A stretch of 64,000 nt of DNA, taken from positions 62,001 through 126,000 of the forward strand of contig JAOUMY010000006.1 of NCBI GenBank assembly GCA_029881255.1. The letters run 5' to 3'. Made by a program: the position numbers and the translations under genes. Below the pieces are notes generated by a model that saw nothing but the letters and a program-made list of their open reading frames with translations, searched no databases and was not told where the DNA came from. The DNA is from Gammaproteobacteria bacterium (GTDB lineage: Bacteria; Pseudomonadota; Gammaproteobacteria; S012-40). Positions 55,189 through 63,276 of the stretch are shown here, piece after piece (within the stretch, counting starts at the first letter, position 1; every line of letters begins with the position of its first letter).

Positions 55189-56337
55189 TCAAACACTCAT
55201 CATCGAGGTCAACGCCGTACCAAGTATGCGTGTTCCCATGATATTGAAATAGTCTACTTTCGCGATGGCATTAAACGCCGGAGGCATGGTAAACAACACA
55301 TCGTAACGTTCACCGGGAGCGACCACAAACTCATTACTGACTATCGTCCGCCCAAGGGGACGACCATCGGAGGAAACCACCTCAAAGTTAATATCACCGA
55401 AATTGATACTGGCAGGCAGATAACCGACATTGATAAGACGCACCAGAACACGTTCATCGGTAAATGCGTGAATTGCGCTGACGGGATCATCCATAAGAGG
55501 CGCGCCTTCTTTGCCATTGATGAGAAAATAATCCGGGCGATAGCGGACGGTATTGTTTCGATTGCTTGCCCGAAACTGATGCCAGGTACTATCCACGGTA
55601 TGCAGATGCCAGACGAACTCACGATCGAATTGCGGGCCTCCACTCCAGATGCTTTTCAAGTCTCCATCAGGTGGACGAACGATAATGCCTCCACTCATAC
55701 CCATTTCCATATGCAGAACTGTATCGACATGGCAGTGATACATATAGGTTCCTGCCTGAGGTGCGGTAAACACATAGGCAAACGGTGACGGAAATCTAGT
55801 TGAGCCAAATGGCGTGCCGGGCATAGGGAACGGCATCGCACCAGACACATAGCCTGAAGTCGTCGGTACGCCATCGTTGGCCTGATCTACATCAAGCCCG
55901 TGTAAATGTATGGTGTGTGGCGCCGCGCTAAATAACACCAATGAGACCAGTTGCCCTTCGACAACTTCCAGCAATGGTGCGGGAAAAACTCTGTCTCCAT
56001 TGAATCCACCACTCATGGTGGTATTAAAACTCCACACAACAAGCTGAGCGCCATCACTCATGGATACCGGCGGTGGATCCATATTGGTTGCGCGCAGGGA
56101 GATAGTGTTATTACTACCTGGGGTTAGTGACTGAAAACGCGGCGCAATATTCGCCTGTATATTGATCTCGTTTGCATTGATTTGTGCTTGGCCACGAAGA
56201 GCACGAGTGTTATTTTGCAAATGATTTGTTTCGCCCGATGGAAGCCACTCACTGCATGCACTGACAGTACTAACAAGCGCAGTAAGTCCGAGCAACTCAC
56301 GGCGTGTGATATGTTGTTTCGCTTCCTCGTCACTCAT
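55189..56337 (-). CDS. Two-domain multicopper oxidase subunit with copper ligands in domain 1 only
   Basis: The 382-residue exported protein has a twin-arginine signal (TRRELLGLTALVSTVSAC), possibly lipidated at the Cys. Domain 1 (~95-225) holds a complete first half of a multicopper site: H141-x2-H144-x-H146 and H201-C202-H203-x5-H209-x4-M214, which can supply type 1 copper plus four trinuclear His. Domain 2 (~235-382) keeps the cupredoxin outline (PDYFLING; RLINVGYLPASINFG) but the HxH positions are N312 and G314 and no further His pair follows. It is encoded 4 bases downstream of the partner gene, which has the opposite pattern. Confidence 0.88.
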   Translation of the reverse strand: MSDEEAKQHITRRELLGLTALVSTVSACSEWLPSGETNHLQNNTRALRGQAQINANEINIQANIAPRFQSLTPGSNNTISLRATNMDPPPVSMSDGAQLVVWSFNTTMSGGFNGDRVFPAPLLEVVEGQLVSLVLFSAAPHTIHLHGLDVDQANDGVPTTSGYVSGAMPFPMPGTPFGSTRFPSPFAYVFTAPQAGTYMYHCHVDTVLHMEMGMSGGIIVRPPDGDLKSIWSGGPQFDREFVWHLHTVDSTWHQFRASNRNNTVRYRPDYFLINGKEGAPLMDDPVSAIHAFTDERVLVRLINVGYLPASINFGDINFEVVSSDGRPLGRTIVSNEFVVAPGERYDVLFTMPPAFNAIAKVDYFNIMGTRILGTALTSMMSV

Positions 56338-56341
56338 ACCA

Positions 56342-57268
56342 TTAACTCGCGTTCATCATAATCAAACCACCACCGGGATACACACCATTATTCGTGACGG
56401 CGGGAACATAGTGCGAATGCAAGGGATACAACCCAGCCTGCTGGCCGACGGCGAGCAATGTGTCCACAACTTCCCCCGGCCGAACAGACACAGTGTCTTT
56501 TTCAATGATATCGCTTACCTGCGAACGGTTACGCGAAACAATACTGACGTGGTAACCATGAAAGTGCATCGGATAGTAAATCAAACCAGCGTTGATGAAC
56601 CGTATCGCAACATTCTCACCCAGGCCCAATGTTAGCTTTACGCCTTCTCCGCCCAGATACAGCAATCTGTTGACGAAGAAGTAATCCGGCTCATAGTTGA
56701 GAAAGTCATACGATAATCCCGAATCCACCGCATCATTCAAGCGTGAGTCTATTTCCTGCATCAGCAAAACATGCTCTCGTTGAAAAGGTGGTAGACCTTC
56801 AAAAAACGTATTTGAACCATCCTGTGCACGAACCACAACGGAACCTGAAAGGCCCATGGCGCGCCCAAGCGTGTCATTTATGGCATCAAAATACAGATAG
56901 CTTCCCGGCTGTACGGGCGCGCTAAACGAATAGACTTGGGACTGGCCTGGCTCGCACACTGTTGCATTATTTAACAAGCCGGGGATTTCCAGACTTACCG
57001 ACACCGCCAGGGTATTAGTGAGATTAATCGTGACGAGATCTCCACTCAAAGCCTCTATAGCAAGAGGGCTACCTGTGTTCTGATCGGTAAACTGCCAAAA
57101 TGCAATGACCTGTTTCAGACCGGCAACCGGGACTCGGACTACTCGTTCCGCCACCACGTCATATTGCACATTGGCCGCGCGAGCACGCTTAGGCCAGCTC
57201 AATAACCCTGGAATAGATACGCTGGCAGATGAGAGCAAACCTGCTTTTATAATACTGCGTCGGTGCAA
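56342..57268 (-). CDS. Two-domain multicopper oxidase subunit with copper ligands in domain 2 only
   Basis: The 308-residue protein has a Tat signal (HRRSIIKAGLLSSAS...RARAA). Its domain 1 aligns with that of the downstream gene but has lost the ligands: E94/P96 for HxH and F127-D128-A129, G135, L140 for the HCH...H...M set. Domain 2 has H235-x-H237 (YPMHFHGYH) and H284-x-H286 (YPLHSHY), the other four trinuclear His. The start is a TTG at 57268 placed right at the Tat signal, with AGGGG 8 bases upstream; no better start is in frame. Copper sites are complete only in combination with the product of the next gene. Confidence 0.88.
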   Translation of the reverse strand: MHRRSIIKAGLLSSASVSIPGLLSWPKRARAANVQYDVVAERVVRVPVAGLKQVIAFWQFTDQNTGSPLAIEALSGDLVTINLTNTLAVSVSLEIPGLLNNATVCEPGQSQVYSFSAPVQPGSYLYFDAINDTLGRAMGLSGSVVVRAQDGSNTFFEGLPPFQREHVLLMQEIDSRLNDAVDSGLSYDFLNYEPDYFFVNRLLYLGGEGVKLTLGLGENVAIRFINAGLIYYPMHFHGYHVSIVSRNRSQVSDIIEKDTVSVRPGEVVDTLLAVGQQAGLYPLHSHYVPAVTNNGVYPGGGLIMMNAS

Positions 57269-57397
57269 GACCCTAACCCCTGCTAGATTTGCGAAATAGA
57301 TAACGATTTCTAGTAATTATGCTTTTTGTTCTCATGGACTGGCGGACATCGGATGCAATTGTGATTAAAATGCTAAAGAAATCACAGTGAACCCACG

Positions 57398-58492
57398 ATG
57401 AAAATACGTTTTATCGACTTTGGATACGTCTCGTCACTCCGTTCACAGGCGATTTATCATGGACTTGCGGAGGCGATGGCTCCAGACGATGAACCCATAT
57501 TATGTCTGGCCAACCCAAATGAACCCTATATGTGCGTAGGTATGCACCAGGATATCAGACTGGAGATCGACGAGGCCTATTGCCAGCGTAACCACTTGCC
57601 GGTTCTTCGGCGACAGATAGGTGGGGGTACGGTTTATCTGGATCGACACCAGTTGTTTTACCAATTTATTTATCCTCGCAACAAAGCGCCGACGCGTCCC
57701 GTCGATATCTACCCTATATTCATCGAGCCGGTAGTGAATACTTACCGCAATTTCGGTGTTAATGCGCGCTTTGAGCCTGTCAATGATATTCAGGTCGGTC
57801 AGCGAAAAATTGGTGGTACAGGCGGCGCCACCATCAATAATGCCATTGTAATGGCCGGTAGTTTCATGTTTGATTTTGACTCTACAATAATGAGTGACGC
57901 AGTAAAAAACCCCTCACGGCAATTTCGCTCGAGCCTGAAACTGTTTCTCGACGAATACATAAGCACGCTAAAAAAGGAACTCGACAATCCACCCACGCGG
58001 GACGAACTGATCAACAGATTTTTGCTGGAGGTTGAGCAGTGCTTGAATCTTACGGTTCGAATCGATAAACCAACGGCTAGGGAACTCGAATTCATTACAC
58101 AATCCGAGAAGGAGCTATCTGATCCGGAATGGTTATACGAATCCGGACGACGACTGGTTCCATCGGGAATCAAGATTTCGGCGCAACGCTATCTTACCGA
58201 AACTTCATTTAAAACCGACTTTGGACAACTATCGGTATTGTTGTTAGAACAAGATATGAGAATCGTCGCACTGTCAATCTTCGATACGGACAGCGATGGA
58301 ATTGAGAACAAAAAACAGACCGAAACGCTGAATTCATTATGTCAGCAATTGATCGGCTCCCCATTGGAAAAAGAAGCCTTACTCAATATGCTGCAAGAGA
58401 TTACCTTTTCGTTTGAATTACAGGGTGACAGAATATGTGCCGAGGACTTGTGTAACGCGATACTATCTGGCACCCAACATCCACGGAACTAA
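57398..58492 (+). CDS. Lipoate-protein ligase A family protein
   Basis: The 364-residue protein has the BPL/LPL catalytic fold, with RRQIGGGTVYLD for lipoate/AMP binding and the Lys in QVGQRKIGGTGG as the catalytic lysine. A C-terminal accessory part (~255-364) is as in LplA. It may attach lipoate, or octanoate, to carrier proteins. No lipoyl-carrier gene is adjacent. It is divergent from the multicopper oxidase pair across 129 bases. Confidence 0.85.
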   Translation: MKIRFIDFGYVSSLRSQAIYHGLAEAMAPDDEPILCLANPNEPYMCVGMHQDIRLEIDEAYCQRNHLPVLRRQIGGGTVYLDRHQLFYQFIYPRNKAPTRPVDIYPIFIEPVVNTYRNFGVNARFEPVNDIQVGQRKIGGTGGATINNAIVMAGSFMFDFDSTIMSDAVKNPSRQFRSSLKLFLDEYISTLKKELDNPPTRDELINRFLLEVEQCLNLTVRIDKPTARELEFITQSEKELSDPEWLYESGRRLVPSGIKISAQRYLTETSFKTDFGQLSVLLLEQDMRIVALSIFDTDSDGIENKKQTETLNSLCQQLIGSPLEKEALLNMLQEITFSFELQGDRICAEDLCNAILSGTQHPRN

Positions 58493-58601
58493 ACACCCTT
58501 GTGGGTGGTTGGCATACACTTCGATTTAGGAAAGTGCGCAAAATGGACTTACTAAATTGACAGCCAGTCTTCGTTGTAGCCAGAAAATGGCGATGACCTG
58601 T

Positions 58602-59045
58602 TTATGCTACACCAAACCATGCCATCACATCCGACAAACCCGCGTCAGTCAATGTCTCTTCGGCATTGCGGTTTATAACGCCTATTCGGAGTGAAACAAC
58701 CTGCCCGTTGCGCCAAGGCCACCAGGCACAAAATAGTATTCCTTCACCTGGAAAAGTCGCGGTCAGTAATTCCTGTCCGGCATTGATCCCACCAAAGGCG
58801 CTGGTAATGTTGTCAATAGACTGGGGGGCGCTGTGCAAATTTTCCTCGTCCCAGATCTCTGGCAGATAAGTTTCGAGTATAGCTCTCGCCTTGTGCTTTT
58901 CCTCGATTTTGAATTCGCCCAGCACAACCAAGAAACGATCATCACGCCGAAAATCCAGTATTCGACTTAACGAATTTGATAAGGTGCTTGCGGCCTGTTC
59001 AAGATTCACGTCTATCTCCTGACTAAGATGATGCCTCGGTATCAT
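58602..59045 (-). CDS. Hypothetical protein downstream of the AarF-like gene
   Basis: The 147-residue protein has no signal peptide or membrane helix and a mix of helix and strand. I recognise no family. It follows the AarF-like gene by 28 bases on the same strand, which suggests co-transcription. The stretch GEGILFCAWWPWRNGQVVSL is notable for its aromatic residues. Confidence 0.6.
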   Translation of the reverse strand: MIPRHHLSQEIDVNLEQAASTLSNSLSRILDFRRDDRFLVVLGEFKIEEKHKARAILETYLPEIWDEENLHSAPQSIDNITSAFGGINAGQELLTATFPGEGILFCAWWPWRNGQVVSLRIGVINRNAEETLTDAGLSDVMAWFGVA

Positions 59046-59073
59046 CTGTTTCGGATAATACCAGGATCTCTAC

Positions 59074-60753
59074 TCAATCCCGGCTTCCGCGCCAGATAGA
59101 GATCAGTAACCAGACGCCTCCGAGCGCCGCCGTGATAAAACCAATAATGCCCCAGACGGGCAAGCCCAAAACTGTTGTTTCCGGCTGAGTTGCAGTAACA
59201 ATAGAAGTTCCTATTATCAATGCCGCAATGACGATACCAATAGTCAATCGACTCGCCGCACGATCAACTTGATGTCCGAAGTGGTCGAGCCGTGTCATAT
59301 CGATATTGAGTTGCAATCCGCCACGCTTGATCGAGCGTAACAAATCCTTTGCTTCTTTCGGCAGATCAGCGACATTTTCAATGAACTGCGCCGTTTGTTC
59401 AAACCCTTTTTTTGCTACCACATCTGGGCGATAACGTCGGTGAATAATTTGTGTAATAAACGGCGTTGCCTCACTAACGATATTGAAATCCGGATCGAGA
59501 CGTTTTCCAACGCCCTCAAGCGTTATAAACGCTTTAATGAGTAAGGTTAGATCAGGCGGCATACGCAATTCATTGGTGCGAATAATGCGCACCAGATCAG
59601 TCAATAAATCCGTAAAGCGCAGTTCTTTGAGATCCAGGCCATGATAGGTATCGAGAAAATCATCGATATCAGCAAAAAGCCGTGTTTCGTTGATGCTGGT
59701 ATCCGGATTCCAAAGTAGCACCACCTCCAAGACACCTTGTGGGTCTTTTTTTACCAATGCAAAAAGTAGATCGGTGACTTCTTCACGACGCTGGTCGCTT
59801 AGACGCCCGACCATGCCGAAGTCGATCAAGGCGATGCGCTGATCGGGCAGACAAATCATATTGCCTAAATGTGGATCGGCGTGAAACAGACCATCACGTA
59901 TCACCATTTTTAACACCGCATCGGCGCCATACTTGGCGATCAACTTTTTGTTGTATGCCAGTTCATCCAGTCTGCCCTGATTGGTGCCGCGCACACCGTC
60001 TATGTATTCCTGTACATTCAGCGTCTCACTCGTCCACTGCCAGTAGACACGAGGGATGACGATATGTTTTTCGTCGCTCAGATTAGCCGAGATTCTTTCG
60101 GCGAAGCGACACTCGGTTTCCAGATTGAGTTCGCGCCTGAGCGACTGACCAAACTGATGCACGATATCCAACGGCTGAAATCGTTTGATCTCGTCAATAT
60201 TGTTGGCGGCAATTTCGGCGAGACGTTGGAGTAGGCGAAGGTCCTTATCGACGCGCTCGACGATATTTGGTCGGCGCAGCTTTACGATGACATTGTCACC
60301 GTCATGGGTGACGGCGCGATAGACTTGCGCAATAGAGGCAGCTGCAATCGCCTCTTTTTCTATAGAACGGAATATCTTTTCTGGATCATCTCCCAAGGCC
60401 TGTTGCATATGGGAAACGACCGAGTCATACGGCAATGCAGGCACATCATCCTGCATGGCTTCAAACGCCTCGATCCACTCCGGTGCAAACAAATCCATGC
60501 GAGTCGAGAGGACCTGGCCAAGTTTGATGAAGGTCGGTCCCAACTCTTCCATGGCATGACGCAAACGCTGTGGCGGGGTTAACTCGCGTATAGTCTGCAT
60601 GTCTTTCCAATGCAGTACTTTGCCCGCTCGTTCGAGTATGCGCGCCACGCCGAGACGATTGACCACATCGCCAAAGCCCCAACGAATGAGTATGGTGGCG
60701 ATTTCATGTAATCGTCCCAAGTCACGTGCCGCGCTCAGCGTTTCCTTCAACAT
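59074..60753 (-). CDS. ABC1/AarF (UbiB-like) atypical kinase
   Basis: The 559-residue protein has the ABC1 signature FIKLGQVLSTRMDLFAPEW (KxGQ motif), the Ala-rich AAASIAQVY loop, DGLFHADPHLGNM and IALIDFGMVGRL. Two hydrophobic C-terminal segments (~505-550) anchor it in the membrane. Family members act in ubiquinone synthesis or lipid transfer; since it is outside the ubi cluster and next to a helical DUF6781 protein, a role other than UbiB is possible. Confidence 0.88.
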   Translation of the reverse strand: MLKETLSAARDLGRLHEIATILIRWGFGDVVNRLGVARILERAGKVLHWKDMQTIRELTPPQRLRHAMEELGPTFIKLGQVLSTRMDLFAPEWIEAFEAMQDDVPALPYDSVVSHMQQALGDDPEKIFRSIEKEAIAAASIAQVYRAVTHDGDNVIVKLRRPNIVERVDKDLRLLQRLAEIAANNIDEIKRFQPLDIVHQFGQSLRRELNLETECRFAERISANLSDEKHIVIPRVYWQWTSETLNVQEYIDGVRGTNQGRLDELAYNKKLIAKYGADAVLKMVIRDGLFHADPHLGNMICLPDQRIALIDFGMVGRLSDQRREEVTDLLFALVKKDPQGVLEVVLLWNPDTSINETRLFADIDDFLDTYHGLDLKELRFTDLLTDLVRIIRTNELRMPPDLTLLIKAFITLEGVGKRLDPDFNIVSEATPFITQIIHRRYRPDVVAKKGFEQTAQFIENVADLPKEAKDLLRSIKRGGLQLNIDMTRLDHFGHQVDRAASRLTIGIVIAALIIGTSIVTATQPETTVLGLPVWGIIGFITAALGGVWLLISIWRGSRD

Positions 60754-60774
60754 AGTGGATGAGTAAACGCCTAC

Positions 60775-61404
60775 TTACTTCTTCAATGCGTCGGCCATAC
60801 CCGCGAGTATGCCGCTAGCGATTTGCGCGATTTGATTCCCCGCTTGTTTGCCTGCCTTCATCGCCGCTTCCATTCCTTCTTTACCAGCGGTAGTGAGTTG
60901 CTGACGTAGTTGCTCCGCTGCTTCCTTGGCCTGACGCCCGGCATCACTACCGGAGTTTTTCAGATGCGAAGTAAGATCGCGGAATGATTCGTTAGCAAGT
61001 TTTCCCGCCTGCTGGGCAGCGGCGTTGACGGTATCAATGAAAAGGTCTTCGAGGTTCTCCAACTGGGATAAGGTTTCCTTGAATTCGTGGTCGGCAAAAT
61101 CGCTCACTTTACCCATTGCTTCGGTGGCGGCCAGTTTGGCTGCCTGGGCAGATTTTGCCACCGCTTCATCCATGCCCGACAAGGCCTGTTTGAAACTGGT
61201 ATTCATTTTGTCCTTATTGGCCTCTACCCCCTGAGTAACGCCGGTAGTGACCGCACCGATAACGGCCTTAATTCCTTCCTTATCCAACTGGCGTTCGGTT
61301 AACGCCTTTAAGGTAATGTCCCGAACGGTCTGTTGAATATCCACATCTTTTTCAACCGCTTCACGTGCCGCGTCTTGTGTTTGCTGGATGTTTTCGTCTG
61401 ACAT
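60775..61404 (-). CDS. DUF6781-family helical protein (phasin-like appearance)
   Basis: The 209-residue protein is almost all amphipathic helix, rich in Ala, Gln, Glu and Lys, with no membrane segment until a weak hydrophobic C-terminus. It resembles phasin-like or apolipoprotein-like helical proteins. I chose the ATG at 61404, with GAAGGAGA 6 bases upstream, over an in-frame start 39 bases earlier. It is 21 bases upstream of the AarF-like gene on the same strand, suggesting a two-gene unit. Confidence 0.72.
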   Translation of the reverse strand: MSDENIQQTQDAAREAVEKDVDIQQTVRDITLKALTERQLDKEGIKAVIGAVTTGVTQGVEANKDKMNTSFKQALSGMDEAVAKSAQAAKLAATEAMGKVSDFADHEFKETLSQLENLEDLFIDTVNAAAQQAGKLANESFRDLTSHLKNSGSDAGRQAKEAAEQLRQQLTTAGKEGMEAAMKAGKQAGNQIAQIASGILAGMADALKK

Positions 61405-61469
61405 GCCGATTCTCCTTCGATACCATTTCTTCCAGCATGCCACAAATACGGCTATGAAAAAACCAAGGC

Positions 61470-62342
61470 TTAGACACTCTTCGCAATCAGTGTATTAAAA
61501 GCCTCGGACATTTGTTGAAACACCGGTCCTGGACAGTGTCTTATGCTTCGTCCGTCCACTTCCCTAACCGGGATGAGTTCCGCACCGGTTCCTGTCAGAA
61601 AGCATTCGTCGGCAGTATAGATATCATAAGTAGACATACTCTGTTCGCGATTTTCGATCTGCATCTCGGCGGCCAGTTCCATAATGATCTGCCGCGTGAT
61701 ACCAGCCAACGCACCATCGTTAACAGGCGGCGTTAATAACACACCGTCACGAACGATAAATACATTGTCTGTTGTTCCTTCGGTTACCTTACCCTGGGCA
61801 TTCAAAACAATAGCCTCTTGAGCATTGGCATTCTGCGCCTCTATCCTGGCAAGAATGTGATTCAAATAATTGAGGCTTTTGATTTGCGGACTCAAACCAT
61901 CCAGGGGTAGACGACGCGTCGAGGCAGTAATCACACGTATACCTTGGCTACGTTGTTCCGTTGTAATCATGCTCAGTTGATCTACGATGGCGAACAAGCC
62001 TGGGCGTTTACAAGACACTGGTGAGATGCCTAGCGAGCCAATTCCTCTTGTGACCACCAGACGAATATAACCGCTGTCTCCAGCATAGGCCTCAATCAGG
62101 TCCAACAGCAAGGTTTCCAACTCGGCATCATTCAACGGCAACTCAAGACAGATTGCATTCGCTGAATCACGCAAGCGACGCAAATGCGCCGGCCAATAAA
62201 AGAGTTTCTTGTTATAAAAACGGATTCCTTCAAATACGCCATCACCATATAACAAGCCGTGATCGAGAACACCGATTTTTGCTTCGGATGCAGGCACGAT
62301 TTCGCTTTCTATCCAACACAGTGGCAATACGCTATTAGACAT
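61470..62342 (-). CDS. Class IV aminotransferase (branched-chain/D-amino acid type)
   Basis: The 290-residue protein has the fold-type IV PLP signature: Lys in QIKSLNYLNHILARIEA, and motifs GDGVFEGIRFY and VTEGTTDNVFIV. Members transaminate branched-chain or D-amino acids, or act as aminodeoxychorismate lyases; EGTTDNVF favours a transaminase. I use the ATG at 62342, with AAAGGTGA 5 bases upstream. It lies 5 bases after the PhzF gene, so they share a transcript. Confidence 0.88.
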   Translation of the reverse strand: MSNSVLPLCWIESEIVPASEAKIGVLDHGLLYGDGVFEGIRFYNKKLFYWPAHLRRLRDSANAICLELPLNDAELETLLLDLIEAYAGDSGYIRLVVTRGIGSLGISPVSCKRPGLFAIVDQLSMITTEQRSQGIRVITASTRRLPLDGLSPQIKSLNYLNHILARIEAQNANAQEAIVLNAQGKVTEGTTDNVFIVRDGVLLTPPVNDGALAGITRQIIMELAAEMQIENREQSMSTYDIYTADECFLTGTGAELIPVREVDGRSIRHCPGPVFQQMSEAFNTLIAKSV

Positions 62343-62347
62343 ATAAT

Positions 62348-63133
62348 TCACCTTTGAAACCCCAATCCTGCTTTGCCACCGATTTCAATGGCGTTATTTA
62401 ACTCATGCAGTGACAGTCGTGCCCCTCGCGCTGATGCCTGAAAGGCGACGAGCGAATCTTTTTGCAAATGCTTACTCCAGTAATCAACTAGGGCGCAGTG
62501 AACCGAACCTGTGGCAGGGTCTTCATCAATTCCAACCGCCGGGGCAAAAAAACGCGAGATAAAATCGTATTCCGGTGTATCACTCACAGCGCTTACCGCC
62601 ACACCACGGATTGGCAATGCTGCCAGACGCACAAAATCGGGCTGGAGACCACGCACTGTTTCCGCGCTATCGACAACCACAACCAAATCGTCTTTGCCCT
62701 TGCCGACAAATATCGGCGCACAACCGAGGGCGTCTTCCAGTCCTGGGAAATCGTCGATAGATTGAATCGGGTCAGTCGGAAAAGTCAGCACAATCTCGTT
62801 TTCGAAATTACGGGCGAGCAATACACCGCTACGGGTTTGAAAGCGGATAGTTTGCCCGTCAGGAACGACGCCTTCCGACCACAACACACTGGCACTGGCC
62901 AGGGTTGCATGGCCGCACAAATCCACTTCTGTCTCGGGAGTGAACCAACACAAGTCAAACACCTCCGTCCCTTTCGCAGGCACCGTGACAAACGCGGTTT
63001 CCGACAAATTCATCTGCTGCGCCAACTTCTGCATCCACACAGGTTCGGCTTGCTCACGCAACAACACAACCGCAGCGGGATTCCCGCTAAACCGGCCATG
63101 GGTAAATGCGTTTACCTGAAAGATTGAAGACAT
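62348..63133 (-). CDS. PhzF-family isomerase-like protein
   Basis: The 261-residue protein has the PhzF opening FTHGRFSGNPAAVVL and the signature DEDPATGSVHCALVDYW in the C-terminal half. PhzF-type enzymes isomerise or epimerise small acids; PhzF itself acts in phenazine synthesis, but most relatives are uncharacterised and no phenazine genes are near. ATG 63133 is chosen over a GTG at 63139. The gene starts opposite to the MocR gene, sharing the repeat-rich spacer. Confidence 0.88.
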   Translation of the reverse strand: MSSIFQVNAFTHGRFSGNPAAVVLLREQAEPVWMQKLAQQMNLSETAFVTVPAKGTEVFDLCWFTPETEVDLCGHATLASASVLWSEGVVPDGQTIRFQTRSGVLLARNFENEIVLTFPTDPIQSIDDFPGLEDALGCAPIFVGKGKDDLVVVVDSAETVRGLQPDFVRLAALPIRGVAVSAVSDTPEYDFISRFFAPAVGIDEDPATGSVHCALVDYWSKHLQKDSLVAFQASARGARLSLHELNNAIEIGGKAGLGFQR

Positions 63134-63185
63134 GCTCACGTCACTCCGCCACTGAATTGAGCAAGTGTAGCCACAGACAACGAAT

Positions 63186-63273
63186 CAGTACAGTTCCAGA
63201 TCAGTGACTTTATAACCGATACAGTTTAAAGTATCCATCAACTGTACCGAATAGACGAATCCTAACTGTACTG
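63186..63273. promoter_or_regulatory. Four AACTGTAC-type boxes between phzF-like and mocR genes
   Basis: CAGTACAGTT (63186-63195) is the exact reverse complement of AACTGTACTG (63264-63273). Further copies are AACTGTACC (63240-63248) and the degenerate GATACAGTTT (63218-63227). The arrangement, two in each orientation, is typical of MocR/PdxR operators and suggests the divergent regulator binds here and controls both genes. Confidence 0.65.
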
Positions 63274-63276
63274 ACG

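Noticed and set aside
55153-55788. 211-codon plus-strand frame opposite the multicopper oxidase gene
   Set aside because: Overlaps the oxidase gene whose copper motifs are clear; the translation has no family features.
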